A stretch of 50,090 bases of DNA from Anoxybacillus sp050480245 (GTDB taxonomy: Bacteria > Bacillota > Bacilli > Bacillales > Anoxybacillaceae). Position 1 is the first letter of the stretch, and each line of letters begins with the position of its first letter. Below are positions 16,497 to 25,139 of the stretch, piece by piece. The stretch lies in assembly GCA_050480245.1 (NCBI GenBank), contig JBCNEQ010000045.1. The stretch is one strand, 5' to 3'. A program made the position numbers and the translations under genes. Under the pieces are notes generated by a model. That model was not told where the DNA came from. It did not search any database and was given only the letters and a program-made list of their open reading frames with translations.

Positions 16497-18329
16497 ATGC
16501 ATCCGTTATTTAGCGGTGTTTCAAAACAAGAGATGAAAAAACTTCTTGCTGAGTGCGAACAAAAAACGTTTGAAAAAGATGAGATGATTTTAGGAAAAAA
16601 TGAGCGACGTAAAGGTCTTGTCTTGTTGCTTGACGGGGTAGCGGAAGTGTACGTCGAGCATGAAGGATATGATGAAGTGCTTGAAGTTGTGCAAAAAGGG
16701 GGATTGATCGGTTTTTCAAGCTTAGCTGATTTTTTAGGTGCATCAAAAGGAGGAAAAGAAGAGCTTGTCGCTGTGCGCGCTGCCGAACGATGTGAAGTGC
16801 TTGTCATGCCGTTTTCCGTGTTAACACGGTTATGGGATGATCCGAACGTACATGACTATTTACTTGCGCAGGTGTGTGTTCGTTTAAAAGATGTATATGT
16901 GTCGCTTGCTGAGCAAATTAAGCAAGCGCGTAAATTCGGGGACGCTACATCGTTTGTTGTTCCTGTGCAAGATGTTATGATTCGCGACGTTGTGACCCTT
17001 CCATTGACGGCAACCGTACAAGAGGCGGCGAAAAAAATGGCGGCGACTCATATTAGTTCGATCGTCGTGACAGACGAACAAACGTTATGTGGAATTTTAA
17101 CGGAAACGGATCTTGTCGAGCGTGTGCTAGGGCAATCGCTTCCGTACGATACGGTTGTTGGACGAGTGATGACAAAAGACGTCGCGACGATTTCGCGATT
17201 TGCGTATTATTACGATGCGCTTGCGCTAATGATTGAACGTGGGGTGAAACATTTGCCTGTTGTAGATGACGGAAAAGGGCAAGGTATCGTGACGTTTTCT
17301 GATTTAATGCGAAAGAAAAACGAAAGCATCATGCGTACCATTCAACAAATTGATCATGCAGATGAACAGACGTTACCAAAAATGAAAACTGCCATTTACG
17401 AGTTATTAGCGACGATGCTACGCGATCAAGTACCAATTGCACAATGTTTAAATATGATTACGAAATTATACGATCGGCTCGTATGGCGTTGTATGGCGTT
17501 AGCGCTAAACGAAGTAGGGGAGCCGCCGTGTCGCTTTGCTTTTTATTTAATGGGTTCAGGTGGACGGAGAGAGCAATTTTTATTGACCGATCAGGACCAT
17601 TTTCTCGTCTATGAAAGCGACGAATATGCTTCGTATTTTGCTCAGCTTGGTGAGGCGATTGTGCGCTTTATGGAGAAGGCTGGATATGAGCGATGCAAAG
17701 GAAAAATGATGGCGAGTGAAGAAGCGTGGCGCGGTTCTCTTGAAGTGTGGAGAGACAGGCTGCGAGAGTGGATGATTCATGCGACAAATGACAATTTGTT
17801 ATTGGCGCAAAACTTTTTTTCATATCGGTTTGTATATGGGAATACAGATTTGCATCGCACGTTTGAACAACAAATTCGCGAGCAGTTAAACCGAGCGAAA
17901 ATTTTCTTTTTTCGGCTTGTGGAGATGGAAAAGCAAAATGAAATTCCGACGCTTGACCGCCCGATTCGTTCGATTTTTGGACTTGAGCGGAAAACGATTG
18001 ATATGAAAAAAGAAGTGCTATTTCCGTACCATCATAGCGTGCAAATTTTATCACTCATTCACGGAATTGTATCCGGTACACCGTTTGAGCGAATTGAGAA
18101 GCTAAAGGAGAAACACGTGTTGTCCCCATCGTTTGCAAAGGATGTGCAAAAAGCGGCAGAAAACGTGCTAGCCATTTACATTCGCCATAAATGGAACCAT
18201 TATAAAGCGAATAAACAAGCGTCATCTGTTTTATCGTTTACGACGATGACGACGCGTGAAAAAGATGAGCTTATTTTAAGCTTAAAAACGTTAAAACAGC
18301 TACAAACGCAATTATTTTCTTATTTTTAA
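16497..18329 (+). CDS. cNMP-binding / CBS pair / DUF294 nucleotidyltransferase-like signalling protein
   Basis: A 610-residue soluble protein with four parts: a cyclic-nucleotide-binding-like domain (about 1-130), two CBS domains (about 150-285; VQDVMIRDVVTLP and VGRVMTKDVATIS), a DUF294 putative nucleotidyltransferase core (about 300-440) and a DUF294 C-terminal helical domain (to 600). The core has MGSGGRREQFLLTDQDH from residue 352, the GS...D.D pattern shared with GlnD-type nucleotidyltransferases. In many bacteria it is paired with a DnaQ-type exonuclease and an acetate- or solute-type symporter; here the exonuclease follows after 11 bases and there is no symporter. The cre in the leader hints at carbon control. 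The start has AAGGGAGGGG six bases upstream. Confidence 0.87.
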   Translation: MHPLFSGVSKQEMKKLLAECEQKTFEKDEMILGKNERRKGLVLLLDGVAEVYVEHEGYDEVLEVVQKGGLIGFSSLADFLGASKGGKEELVAVRAAERCEVLVMPFSVLTRLWDDPNVHDYLLAQVCVRLKDVYVSLAEQIKQARKFGDATSFVVPVQDVMIRDVVTLPLTATVQEAAKKMAATHISSIVVTDEQTLCGILTETDLVERVLGQSLPYDTVVGRVMTKDVATISRFAYYYDALALMIERGVKHLPVVDDGKGQGIVTFSDLMRKKNESIMRTIQQIDHADEQTLPKMKTAIYELLATMLRDQVPIAQCLNMITKLYDRLVWRCMALALNEVGEPPCRFAFYLMGSGGRREQFLLTDQDHFLVYESDEYASYFAQLGEAIVRFMEKAGYERCKGKMMASEEAWRGSLEVWRDRLREWMIHATNDNLLLAQNFFSYRFVYGNTDLHRTFEQQIREQLNRAKIFFFRLVEMEKQNEIPTLDRPIRSIFGLERKTIDMKKEVLFPYHHSVQILSLIHGIVSGTPFERIEKLKEKHVLSPSFAKDVQKAAENVLAIYIRHKWNHYKANKQASSVLSFTTMTTREKDELILSLKTLKQLQTQLFSYF

Positions 18330-18340
18330 GGGGGATGATG

Positions 18341-19003
18341 ATGTTTTTTTTACGAAAGGCGATTGACTGCAAGTTGAACGACAACATCCCGTTATCGACA
18401 CCGATCGATGATATTATTTTTACCGTATTTGATACAGAAACGACGGGATTTGATGTCGCAACGACCGATCGATTAATTGAAATTGGTGTGGTGCAAGTGA
18501 AAGGAACGACGGTGCTTGAAAATGAGACGTTTCATACGTATGTGAATCCAAACCGCGACATTCCGCCTGTCATTGTAGAGTTAACAGGCATTACGGAAGA
18601 AAAAGTGCGACATGCCCCCATCGCAATCGAGGTGTTGCAACAATTTTTCCAGTTTGTTGAACAAAAACAAAGCGCCTGTTTTGTCGGCCATTACATTCCA
18701 TTCGATTTATTGGTCATCAAACATGAATTGCGCCGCGAAAAAATAAAATTTCACAAGCCGACGTTTATTGATACGCTCGATTTAATTGGCTTTATTGCGC
18801 CATCATATGATATGCGCGATTTAGAGCGATATGCCCAAGCGTTTGGCACACGTATGTATGAACGTCATTCGGCGATCGGCGATGCGCTTACGACTGCGTA
18901 TTTATTTGTGGAGCTATTAGAACAATTTCGCCTGCGCGGTTATCGAACGTGGGGAGAACTGTTGCGCGCCACAGATAGCCAAATGCGGTCGTTGTCGTTT
19001 TAA
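18341..19003 (+). CDS. DEDDh 3'-5' exonuclease, DnaQ/PolC-epsilon type
   Basis: A 220-residue exonuclease domain. Motif I is FDTETTGFD near residues 29-37, motif II is HYIPFDLLV near 115-124, and motif III is HSAIGDALTTA, giving the DEDDh set. Such stand-alone proteins remove nucleotides from 3' ends. Of three tandem ATG codons (18335, 18338, 18341) I chose the last because the ribosome site AAGGGGG ends at 18334. It is coupled to the DUF294 gene, a common pairing whose role is not known. Confidence 0.87.
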   Translation: MFFLRKAIDCKLNDNIPLSTPIDDIIFTVFDTETTGFDVATTDRLIEIGVVQVKGTTVLENETFHTYVNPNRDIPPVIVELTGITEEKVRHAPIAIEVLQQFFQFVEQKQSACFVGHYIPFDLLVIKHELRREKIKFHKPTFIDTLDLIGFIAPSYDMRDLERYAQAFGTRMYERHSAIGDALTTAYLFVELLEQFRLRGYRTWGELLRATDSQMRSLSF

Positions 19004-19005
19004 TC

Positions 19006-19028
19006 AGGGCATGACGCCCTTTTTTTAT
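19006..19028 (+). terminator. Terminator of the DUF294-exonuclease pair
   Basis: AGGGC-ATGAC-GCCCT followed by an eight-base T-run. Confidence 0.78.
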
Positions 19029-19066
19029 TTTATGGTAAAATATAAATGATAGAGAGGTAGATGTCT

Positions 19067-19369
19067 ATGAGAAATACAACATACCTTTGTATTTTTAGGA
19101 ACAAGGAGAGGATTAGCATATTTAATCATGTGTTTAAAAGCAATCGCAATCTTAATCATAAAATCGTGATTGAGTTAGATGAAAGATATTTTGATAAAAA
19201 CAGTTTGATGCACGCAGTTGCACAACATGTAAAGAACGAAGGAAAACAGTGTGAAATTATTGATGTAAACACATTAGTAGTAGACGGAAAAAAATATCAT
19301 TTGTACGAAACAAATGTTGCGGCAACATATTGTCCACCTGTACAACGCGCGATTTTAATGGAGGAATAG
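19067..19369 (+). CDS. Hypothetical protein ahead of the HssRS operon
   Basis: A 100-residue protein that I do not recognise. The C-terminal two thirds look like a compact alpha/beta fold (HKIVIELDERYFDKNSL, CEIIDVNTLVVDGKKYHLYE). It has no signal peptide and no membrane helix; the N-terminal MRNTTYLCIF is unusual. Start choice: GAGAGG gives ATG 19067 nine bases of spacing and ATG 19061 only three. A second, stronger site AAGGAGAGG (19103-19111) lies inside the frame, followed six bases later by ATA, not a normal start. Its stop is 10 bases before hssR, so it is probably the first gene of that operon. It may be an accessory of haem sensing. Confidence 0.6.
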   Translation: MRNTTYLCIFRNKERISIFNHVFKSNRNLNHKIVIELDERYFDKNSLMHAVAQHVKNEGKQCEIIDVNTLVVDGKKYHLYETNVAATYCPPVQRAILMEE

Positions 19370-19379
19370 GAGGAGAAGG

Positions 19380-20048
19380 ATGATTCACGTACTAGTCGCT
19401 GATGATGATCGTCACGTCCGCGAATTGTTAAAGCTGTATTTGTCGAGAGAAGGATACGTCGTATATGAAGCGGCGGATGGAGAGGAAGCTTTGACAGTGC
19501 TTCATCATCAAACGATTCACTTAGCGATTATTGATATTATGATGCCAAATAAAGATGGTTATCAGTTGTGTGAAGAAATACGCAAACATTACGATCTGCC
19601 TGTTATTTTATTAACAGCTAAAGATCAGCTTGTGGACAAAGAAAAAGGATATATGGCTGGGACGGATGATTACGTGACGAAGCCATTTGAGCCAAAGGAG
19701 CTGTTGTTTCGGATAAAAGCATTGTTGCGTCGATACCAAATGGTAAGTGAACACATCATTCAAGTGAAAGGAACGACGATCAATCGCAAAAGTTATGAAA
19801 TATATTCCGATGGAAAAGTGTATATGTTGCCGTTGAAAGAATTTGAACTGTTTGCTCAACTCGCAAGTTATCCAGGCCGAACATTTTCGCGTGAAGAACT
19901 TATCCAACTCATTTGGGGAATGGACTTTCAAGGTGATGAGCGGACGATTGATGTTCATATTAAAAGAATTCGCGAGCGGTTTGCCGACAGCGATGATTTT
20001 GTCATTCAAACTGTTCGGGGTGTCGGGTATCGATTACATATAAAATAA
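19380..20048 (+). CDS. hssR: Response regulator HssR (haem sensing), OmpR family
   Basis: A 222-residue OmpR/PhoB-type regulator. The receiver domain has DDD at 8-10, phospho-acceptor Asp52 in IIDIMMPNKDGYQL and Lys in VTKPFE; the winged helix has LPLKEFELFAQLA, SREELIQLIWG and GDERTIDVHIKRIRERF. The segments DKEKGYMAGTDDYVTKPFE, KEFELF and GDERTIDVHIKR are close to staphylococcal HssR from memory. The context supports this: histidine kinase, HrtB-like permease and HrtA-like ATPase follow. It would activate hrtBA when haem is in excess, through the direct repeat at 21492-21511. AGGAGGAGAAGG precedes the ATG. Confidence 0.83.
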   Translation: MIHVLVADDDRHVRELLKLYLSREGYVVYEAADGEEALTVLHHQTIHLAIIDIMMPNKDGYQLCEEIRKHYDLPVILLTAKDQLVDKEKGYMAGTDDYVTKPFEPKELLFRIKALLRRYQMVSEHIIQVKGTTINRKSYEIYSDGKVYMLPLKEFELFAQLASYPGRTFSREELIQLIWGMDFQGDERTIDVHIKRIRERFADSDDFVIQTVRGVGYRLHIK

Positions 20049-20063
20049 AACGAGCAAAGAAAG

Positions 20064-21485
20064 GTGGAAGGCGCGACGTTAAAGAAAGAAGTCGCCGAAA
20101 AGACGATGAAGACACTTTATGTTCGCGTTGTTGTAACGACGTTGCTTGTAATGATGATCAGCGGTATATTTTCATTTATTGCTGCAAACGTTTATTATCA
20201 ATTGCAGTTGAAAAGAGAAAATGACAAAAAGGTTGCTGAAGTTGCGTTACACATCGCTCAGTTCGTTCAGCAACATCCGGAAATCAGCCGAGATGATTAC
20301 TTTTCACATATTGGAAACTTAGGATATCAAATTTGTTTAGTGAATGATAAAAAAGAGCGAACATGCTATGGCGGGAGCTTTCGAAGTACAGAAATAAATG
20401 AAGACGATGTAGAAAGCGTTTTGAGAGGGAATGTATATCATGGAATTGCACATTTCCCGATCGGATTGTTCGTGACAGGATTTTTTGATAATGAGTTGCG
20501 CAATACGATTGGTGTGCCGATCACGATTGCTGGCGAGAAAATAGCGTTATTTATTCGTCCGAATGTCGAATGGCAATTTTGGGAGATGCGCATTTTTTTT
20601 GCTCTTTTGCTTCTGTTCGTGATTGTATTGAGCGTCGTTTTTGTTTTACTAAACACACGCTATTTAGTGAAGCCGCTTGAACAGTTAACGAAAGCAACGA
20701 AAATGATTGCGAAAGGGCATTACCATATTCAGCTACAAGTAAAGAGAGACGATGAAATTGGTCAATTGGCGAAACATTTTTCACAAATGGCAAGTGAGTT
20801 ATCAAATATTGAAAATATGCGGCAGCAGTTTGTTTCTCACGTTTCACATGAGATTCAGTCGCCGCTAACTTCCATTCAAGGATTTGCAAAAGCATTACAA
20901 AATGAGAAGCTTTCTGAAGAACAAAAAACGTATTATTTATCGATTATTGAAGAGGAAAGTAAGCGGCTGTCGCTGTTAAGTAAACAGTTGCTTACGCTCG
21001 CTTTTCTTGATAGAGAAGGAGATAAAATAAAAAAAGAACGAATTGATCTCGCTGTTCAATGGAAACAAGTCATCATGTCAACAGAATGGCAATGGCGCGA
21101 CAAAGAGTTAGCGCTCGATTTAGAATTACTCCCTGTTCTCGTGAAAGGGGATAAAAACTTACTACAACAAGTGTGGTTAAATTTATTCATAAATAGTATC
21201 AAGTTCACAGAAACAGGTGGGACGATTTCCGTTCGAATAAAAGAGACAGACGAGTACGGCATCGTTGAAATTGAAGATACAGGTATCGGAATTGCCGAAG
21301 AAGATATACCGTATATTTTCAACCGTTTTTATAAGGTGGATAAGGCGCGGACACGTAAAAAGGAAGGGAGCGGTCTCGGTTTATCGATTGTTAAAAAAAT
21401 TATTGACCTTCATGACGGACAAATTGAGGTGAAAAGTAAGCTAGGCGAAGGGACGACATTTGTTGTTCGATTACGAAAAATGTAA
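20064..21485 (+). CDS. hssS: Sensor histidine kinase HssS (haem sensing)
   Basis: A 473-residue membrane kinase: helix near 20-42, an outer sensor domain of about 125 residues, a second helix near 170-195, HAMP, then HisKA with phospho-acceptor His262 in SHVSHEIQSPLTSIQGF and an ATP-binding domain with NLFINSIKF (N box), DTGIGI and GSGLGLSI. The HEIQSPLTSIQGF box is characteristic of HssS. It signals to HssR in response to haem or to the damage haem causes. The GTG start at 20064 is only 15 bases behind hssR and overlaps its own ribosome-site region; ATG 20106 is an alternative with a weak site. Confidence 0.82.
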   Translation: MEGATLKKEVAEKTMKTLYVRVVVTTLLVMMISGIFSFIAANVYYQLQLKRENDKKVAEVALHIAQFVQQHPEISRDDYFSHIGNLGYQICLVNDKKERTCYGGSFRSTEINEDDVESVLRGNVYHGIAHFPIGLFVTGFFDNELRNTIGVPITIAGEKIALFIRPNVEWQFWEMRIFFALLLLFVIVLSVVFVLLNTRYLVKPLEQLTKATKMIAKGHYHIQLQVKRDDEIGQLAKHFSQMASELSNIENMRQQFVSHVSHEIQSPLTSIQGFAKALQNEKLSEEQKTYYLSIIEEESKRLSLLSKQLLTLAFLDREGDKIKKERIDLAVQWKQVIMSTEWQWRDKELALDLELLPVLVKGDKNLLQQVWLNLFINSIKFTETGGTISVRIKETDEYGIVEIEDTGIGIAEEDIPYIFNRFYKVDKARTRKKEGSGLGLSIVKKIIDLHDGQIEVKSKLGEGTTFVVRLRKM

Positions 21486-21491
21486 TCGCTC

Positions 21492-21524
21492 GTTCATCTT
21501 CTGTTCATCTTTCCTTTTTATACT
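21492..21524 (+). promoter_or_regulatory. HssR-type direct repeat and promoter of hrtBA
   Basis: GTTCATCTT at 21492-21500 and again at 21503-21511, two bases apart, giving an 11-base period. The S. aureus HssR site upstream of hrtAB is a direct repeat of the form GTTCATATT-N2-GTTCATATT. TATACT (21519-21524) is a -10 box; the second repeat occupies the -35 position, as expected for an activated promoter. The hrtB start is 40 bases on. Confidence 0.75.
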
Positions 21525-21563
21525 TAACGACGTAACGAATATCGTGTAGGAGAGGTGAATCGA

Positions 21564-22652
21564 ATGTTTTTAGCCGTGCAAGAAATGAAATACGCTAAGC
21601 TGCGCTATAGCTTAATCGGGTTTATTATGGCGCTTATTGTTTGGCTCGTCTTGTTTGTCTCAGGACTAGCTCAAGGATTAGCCGTCGATAACGCTTCCTC
21701 TATCCAACAAATGAATGCTCAATATTTTGTCATTGAAAAAGACGCCGATGGCAAACTTAGTCGCTCTATATTGTCAGAAAGCACCGTGGAGAAGGTCGAA
21801 AAATATGTAGAAAAATCGAAAGCTGTTCCTGTCGGTATTTATATGACCGCAGTGACGTCGGATAATGGAAAAAATAAAACAGACGCTACATTTTTCGGGA
21901 TTGAACAAGCTTCTTATTTGGATCCGAAAGTGGTGGAAGGAAAAGCGTTTCGGCATTTAAAAGCAGATGAAGTAGTTGTAGACCAATCGTTTAAGCAGGC
22001 TGGTTTTCATATCGGTGATCGCATAAAAGACGAGAGATCGGGAATTACGTTTACGATTAAAGGATTTAGTGAAAAGCAAACATTTAGTCATACGCCGGTC
22101 ATACACGTTCCACTTGATGGCTGGAGAAACATACAAAAAGAAAAACATTTTTTCACGGTTATTGCTTTAACAAATACAGAAAAAGTAAAGAAAATTGAAG
22201 ATGAGTTATCTAACGTAAAAGTAATAACGAAAGATGAGGCTTTGAAAGGAATTCCGGGTTACAAAGAGGAGCAAAGCTCTTTGCAACTAATGATCGTTTT
22301 TCTTTTTATCATCGCCGCCATTTTATCGTCTGTTTTTTTCTATGTTATAACTATTCAAAAAATAAATCAGTTCGGTATATTGAAGGCGATTGGCGCGCCG
22401 TTTAGCTATTTAGCGAAAACGATTTTTTCACAAGTGTTTCTTTTAACGAGCGCAAGTGTTGTCGTTGGCGTCATATGCACGTATGGTATGTCTCTCTTAT
22501 TACCAGAAAGTATACCGTTTGAACTTCCGATTCTTTTCATATGGATTTATGGTACACTATTTATCGTTTTATCGATGCTTGGGACGTTTTTATCGTTATA
22601 TCAAGTAGCAAAAGTAGATGCTATCGATGCGATCGGGAGGGTTGCTGCATGA
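21564..22652 (+). CDS. hrtB: Haem exporter permease HrtB (FtsX/MacB-like)
   Basis: A 362-residue MacB/FtsX-type permease: helix near 15-38 (LIGFIMALIVWLVLFVSGLA), an outer domain of about 190 residues, then three helices in the last 130 residues (VFLFIIAAILSSVFFYVITI and two more). The start QEMKYAKLRYSLIGF and SGLAQGL resemble HrtB. With HrtA it would expel surplus haem from the membrane. ATG at 21564 follows AGGAGAGG by about eight bases; the upstream GTG at 21555 overlaps that site. It overlaps hrtA by four bases. Confidence 0.83.
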   Translation: MFLAVQEMKYAKLRYSLIGFIMALIVWLVLFVSGLAQGLAVDNASSIQQMNAQYFVIEKDADGKLSRSILSESTVEKVEKYVEKSKAVPVGIYMTAVTSDNGKNKTDATFFGIEQASYLDPKVVEGKAFRHLKADEVVVDQSFKQAGFHIGDRIKDERSGITFTIKGFSEKQTFSHTPVIHVPLDGWRNIQKEKHFFTVIALTNTEKVKKIEDELSNVKVITKDEALKGIPGYKEEQSSLQLMIVFLFIIAAILSSVFFYVITIQKINQFGILKAIGAPFSYLAKTIFSQVFLLTSASVVVGVICTYGMSLLLPESIPFELPILFIWIYGTLFIVLSMLGTFLSLYQVAKVDAIDAIGRVAA

Positions 22653-23326
22653 ATGAGTTGTTAGTGCTTGATCGTGTGACGAAAACGTATGAAGATGCAG
22701 AACAGAAAGTGACGGTGTTACATCAAGTTTCTTTTTCGGTGAAAGAAGGAGAGTTCGTTGCTGTTGTTGGCCCATCTGGATCTGGAAAAAGTACGTTTTT
22801 GTCTATTGCAGGAGCGCTTCTTTCACCGACAAGCGGTCGAGTCATCATCGACGGAACGGAAATTCAACAGCTATCGAAAAAAGAAATGAGCGCTATTCGC
22901 TTGCAAAAAATCGGTTTTATTTTTCAGGCAGCAAACCTTGTACCGTATTTAACTGTTCGCGATCAGCTGTTGCTTGTTCAACAGTTAGCGAAAGGAAATC
23001 GTAAAAAGGCAGAGCAACGCGCGGATGGACTACTTGCTCAACTTCATCTCCTGCATCGAAAGCATCATTATCCGAATCAGTTATCGGGTGGAGAAAGGCA
23101 ACGCGTTGCGATTGCACGTGCCTTTATGAATGATCCGGCCATTATTTTAGCGGACGAGCCGACGGCGAGCCTTGATGCTGAGCGGGGGCGTGTTGTCGTC
23201 CAAATGTTGCGTGATGAAGTGAAACGAAGAAATAAGGCGGCTGTGATGGTTACTCATGATGAGCGTGTACTTGACGCTTGCGACAAAGTCGTTTATCTTT
23301 CGGATGGAAAACTGATCGAGCAATGA
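22649..23326 (+). CDS. hrtA: Haem exporter ATPase HrtA
   Basis: A 225-residue ABC ATPase of the MacB/LolD class: Walker A GPSGSGKST (about residues 42-50), Q-loop FIFQAANLVPYLTV, signature LSGGERQRVAIARAF, Walker B IILADEPTASLD and switch VTHDE. The segments GFIFQAANLVPYL and RAFMNDPAIILADEPTASLDA closely match HrtA as I recall it. ATG at 22649 overlaps the hrtB stop (ATGA) and has GGGAGGG upstream; the longer upstream frame runs inside hrtB and is not the start. Confidence 0.86.
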   Translation: MNELLVLDRVTKTYEDAEQKVTVLHQVSFSVKEGEFVAVVGPSGSGKSTFLSIAGALLSPTSGRVIIDGTEIQQLSKKEMSAIRLQKIGFIFQAANLVPYLTVRDQLLLVQQLAKGNRKKAEQRADGLLAQLHLLHRKHHYPNQLSGGERQRVAIARAFMNDPAIILADEPTASLDAERGRVVVQMLRDEVKRRNKAAVMVTHDERVLDACDKVVYLSDGKLIEQ

Positions 23327-23333
23327 AACGCGT

Positions 23334-23364
23334 AAAGGCTCCTCAATATCGTGGGAGCCCTTTG
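23334..23364 (+). terminator. Terminator of hrtBA
   Basis: AAAGGCTCC and GGAGCC(C)TTT pair with one bulge, then TTTG. Two further weak inverted repeats lie at 23371-23389 and 23403-23425. Confidence 0.55.
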
Positions 23365-23462
23365 TTATTAGCCGTTTCGTTTGAACGGCATACATTTGCT
23401 TATCGTATTCGTCTTAAACGATATTTCACACGTCCAAACATGTGACACCTATGTTTTTTGCT

Positions 23463-23535
23463 TGCTTGTTGTTCTTTTTTAAAATATAATATATTTAGAA
23501 TTTTTTTAATTTTTAAGTGAATGATCATTCATTCA
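23463..23535 (+). promoter_or_regulatory. lcfB promoter and FadR-type operator
   Basis: TTGCTT (23463-23468), 16 bases, TATAAT (23485-23490). At 23518-23535 lies TGAATGATCATTCATTCA, with TGAATGA and TCATTCA arms as in the B. subtilis FadR box (TGAATGA-N4-TCATTCA). FadR represses fatty-acid degradation genes and is released by long-chain acyl-CoA. Location between the -10 box and the ribosome site fits repression. Confidence 0.75.
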
Positions 23536-23552
23536 CTAAAGGGGTGGGGAAG

Positions 23553-25103
23553 ATGAATTTAGTTTCACGGTTACAGCAAATTGCTACGGAGAAGCCAAAT
23601 AAGCAGGCGTATATGTTTGAGCAAACGTCTGCAACGTACGGTGAATTAAACGGAGCGATTATGAAGTTTGCGAGCGGTCTAGCAAAGCTCGGAGTAAACA
23701 AAGGGGATCATGTGGCACTTTTGCTAGGCAATTCACCGTATTTTATCGTCAGTTTGTACGGGGCGATGCGCGCCGGGGCGACAGTCATTCCAATTAATCC
23801 GATTTATACGCCCGATGAAATTCATTACATTTTAACAAACGGTGATGTAAAAGTTGTCATTGCGCTTGATCTTGTCATTCCGACGCTTATGAAGCTTGAC
23901 GGACGCTTACCGAGCGTCGGGCATATCATTATTTGCGAAACGCCGCAAGGAAAAGAACATGGAATCGTTTTGCCCGAAAAAATGAAATCGTTTACAACGG
24001 TGTTAGCGACAGGTGAAGTTCCGTTCTTCGGGCCAGAGCTTCACGATGACGATGTAGCAGTTATTTTATATACATCAGGGACGACTGGAAAGCCGAAAGG
24101 AGCGATGTTGACGCATAAAAATCTTTACAGCAACGCTCAAGATGTAGCTGATTACCTAAAAATAAACGAAGATGACCGCGTCATTGCGACGTTGCCGATG
24201 TTTCATGTGTTTTGTTTAACAGTTGCGCTTAATGCACCGCTTATGAACGGGGGAACGGTGCTGATTCTTCCGAAATTTAGCCCAGCGGAAGTGTTTAAAG
24301 TAGCGCGTGAACAAAAAGCGACGGTGTTTGCAGGCGTACCGACGATGTATAACTTTTTATATCAGTATCCAGACGGAAAAGCGGAAGACTTTGCACATAT
24401 GCGTCTATGCATTTCAGGCGGTGCGTCAATGCCTGTTGCATTATTGAAAAATTTCGAGAAAAAATTTCATGTCATCGTTTCTGAAGGGTATGGACTTTCA
24501 GAAGCTTCGCCAGTTACATGTTTTAATCCGCTCGATCGTCCGCGCAAACCAGGCTCGATCGGAACGAGCATTATGAACGTTGAAAATAAAATTGTCAATG
24601 AATTAGGAGAAGAAGTACCTGTTGGGGAAGTGGGGGAACTCATCGTACGCGGTCCGAATGTGATGAAAGGATATTATAAAATGCCGGAAGAAACGGCGCA
24701 TACGATTCGCGACGGTTGGCTATATACAGGCGACTTAGCAAAAATGGATGAGGAAGGATATTTTTATATTGTCGATCGGAAAAAAGATATGATTATCGTC
24801 GGTGGGTATAACGTATATCCACGTGAAGTAGAAGAAGTATTGTACAGCCATCCAGATGTTGTTGAAGCGGCTGTCATTGGCGTCCCTGATCCGAATTTTG
24901 GTGAAGCGGTAAAATGTTATGTCGTAAGTAAAAATAAACAATTGACAGGACAACAGCTGATTGCTTATTGTAGCGAACATTTGGCAAAATATAAAGTGCC
25001 AAGTTCAATCGAATTTTTAGACGAGTTACCAAAAAATACGACAGGAAAAATTTTAAGACGCGCGTTAAAAGAGCAAGTCATTTCTCAAAGCGGTGCGATG
25101 TAA
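23553..25103 (+). CDS. lcfB: Long-chain fatty-acid-CoA ligase LcfB
   Basis: A 516-residue AMP-forming acyl-CoA synthetase that activates fatty acids for beta-oxidation. Motifs: YTSGTTGKPKG near residues 173-183, GYGLSEASPV, YTGDLAKMDEEGYFYIVDRKKD and, near the end, NTTGKILRR with catalytic Lys499. Length matches B. subtilis LcfB (YhfL). I chose ATG 23553 over GTG 23517 because AAGGGGTGGGGA lies upstream of it and because the FadR box occupies the start of the longer frame. The operator and the enzyme class agree on fatty-acid catabolism. Confidence 0.93.
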   Translation: MNLVSRLQQIATEKPNKQAYMFEQTSATYGELNGAIMKFASGLAKLGVNKGDHVALLLGNSPYFIVSLYGAMRAGATVIPINPIYTPDEIHYILTNGDVKVVIALDLVIPTLMKLDGRLPSVGHIIICETPQGKEHGIVLPEKMKSFTTVLATGEVPFFGPELHDDDVAVILYTSGTTGKPKGAMLTHKNLYSNAQDVADYLKINEDDRVIATLPMFHVFCLTVALNAPLMNGGTVLILPKFSPAEVFKVAREQKATVFAGVPTMYNFLYQYPDGKAEDFAHMRLCISGGASMPVALLKNFEKKFHVIVSEGYGLSEASPVTCFNPLDRPRKPGSIGTSIMNVENKIVNELGEEVPVGEVGELIVRGPNVMKGYYKMPEETAHTIRDGWLYTGDLAKMDEEGYFYIVDRKKDMIIVGGYNVYPREVEEVLYSHPDVVEAAVIGVPDPNFGEAVKCYVVSKNKQLTGQQLIAYCSEHLAKYKVPSSIEFLDELPKNTTGKILRRALKEQVISQSGAM

Positions 25104-25118
25104 GCACCGTTTTTTTTA
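25090..25118 (+). terminator. Terminator of lcfB
   Basis: CGGTGC-GATGTAA-GCACCG followed by eight T; the stem spans the lcfB stop. Confidence 0.85.
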
Positions 25119-25139
25119 TTTGTTTTTTTTATAATTTAC

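Noticed and set aside
23371..23425. Two inverted repeats between hrtA and lcfB
   Set aside because: Short stems without T-runs or matching copies; no function can be supported.
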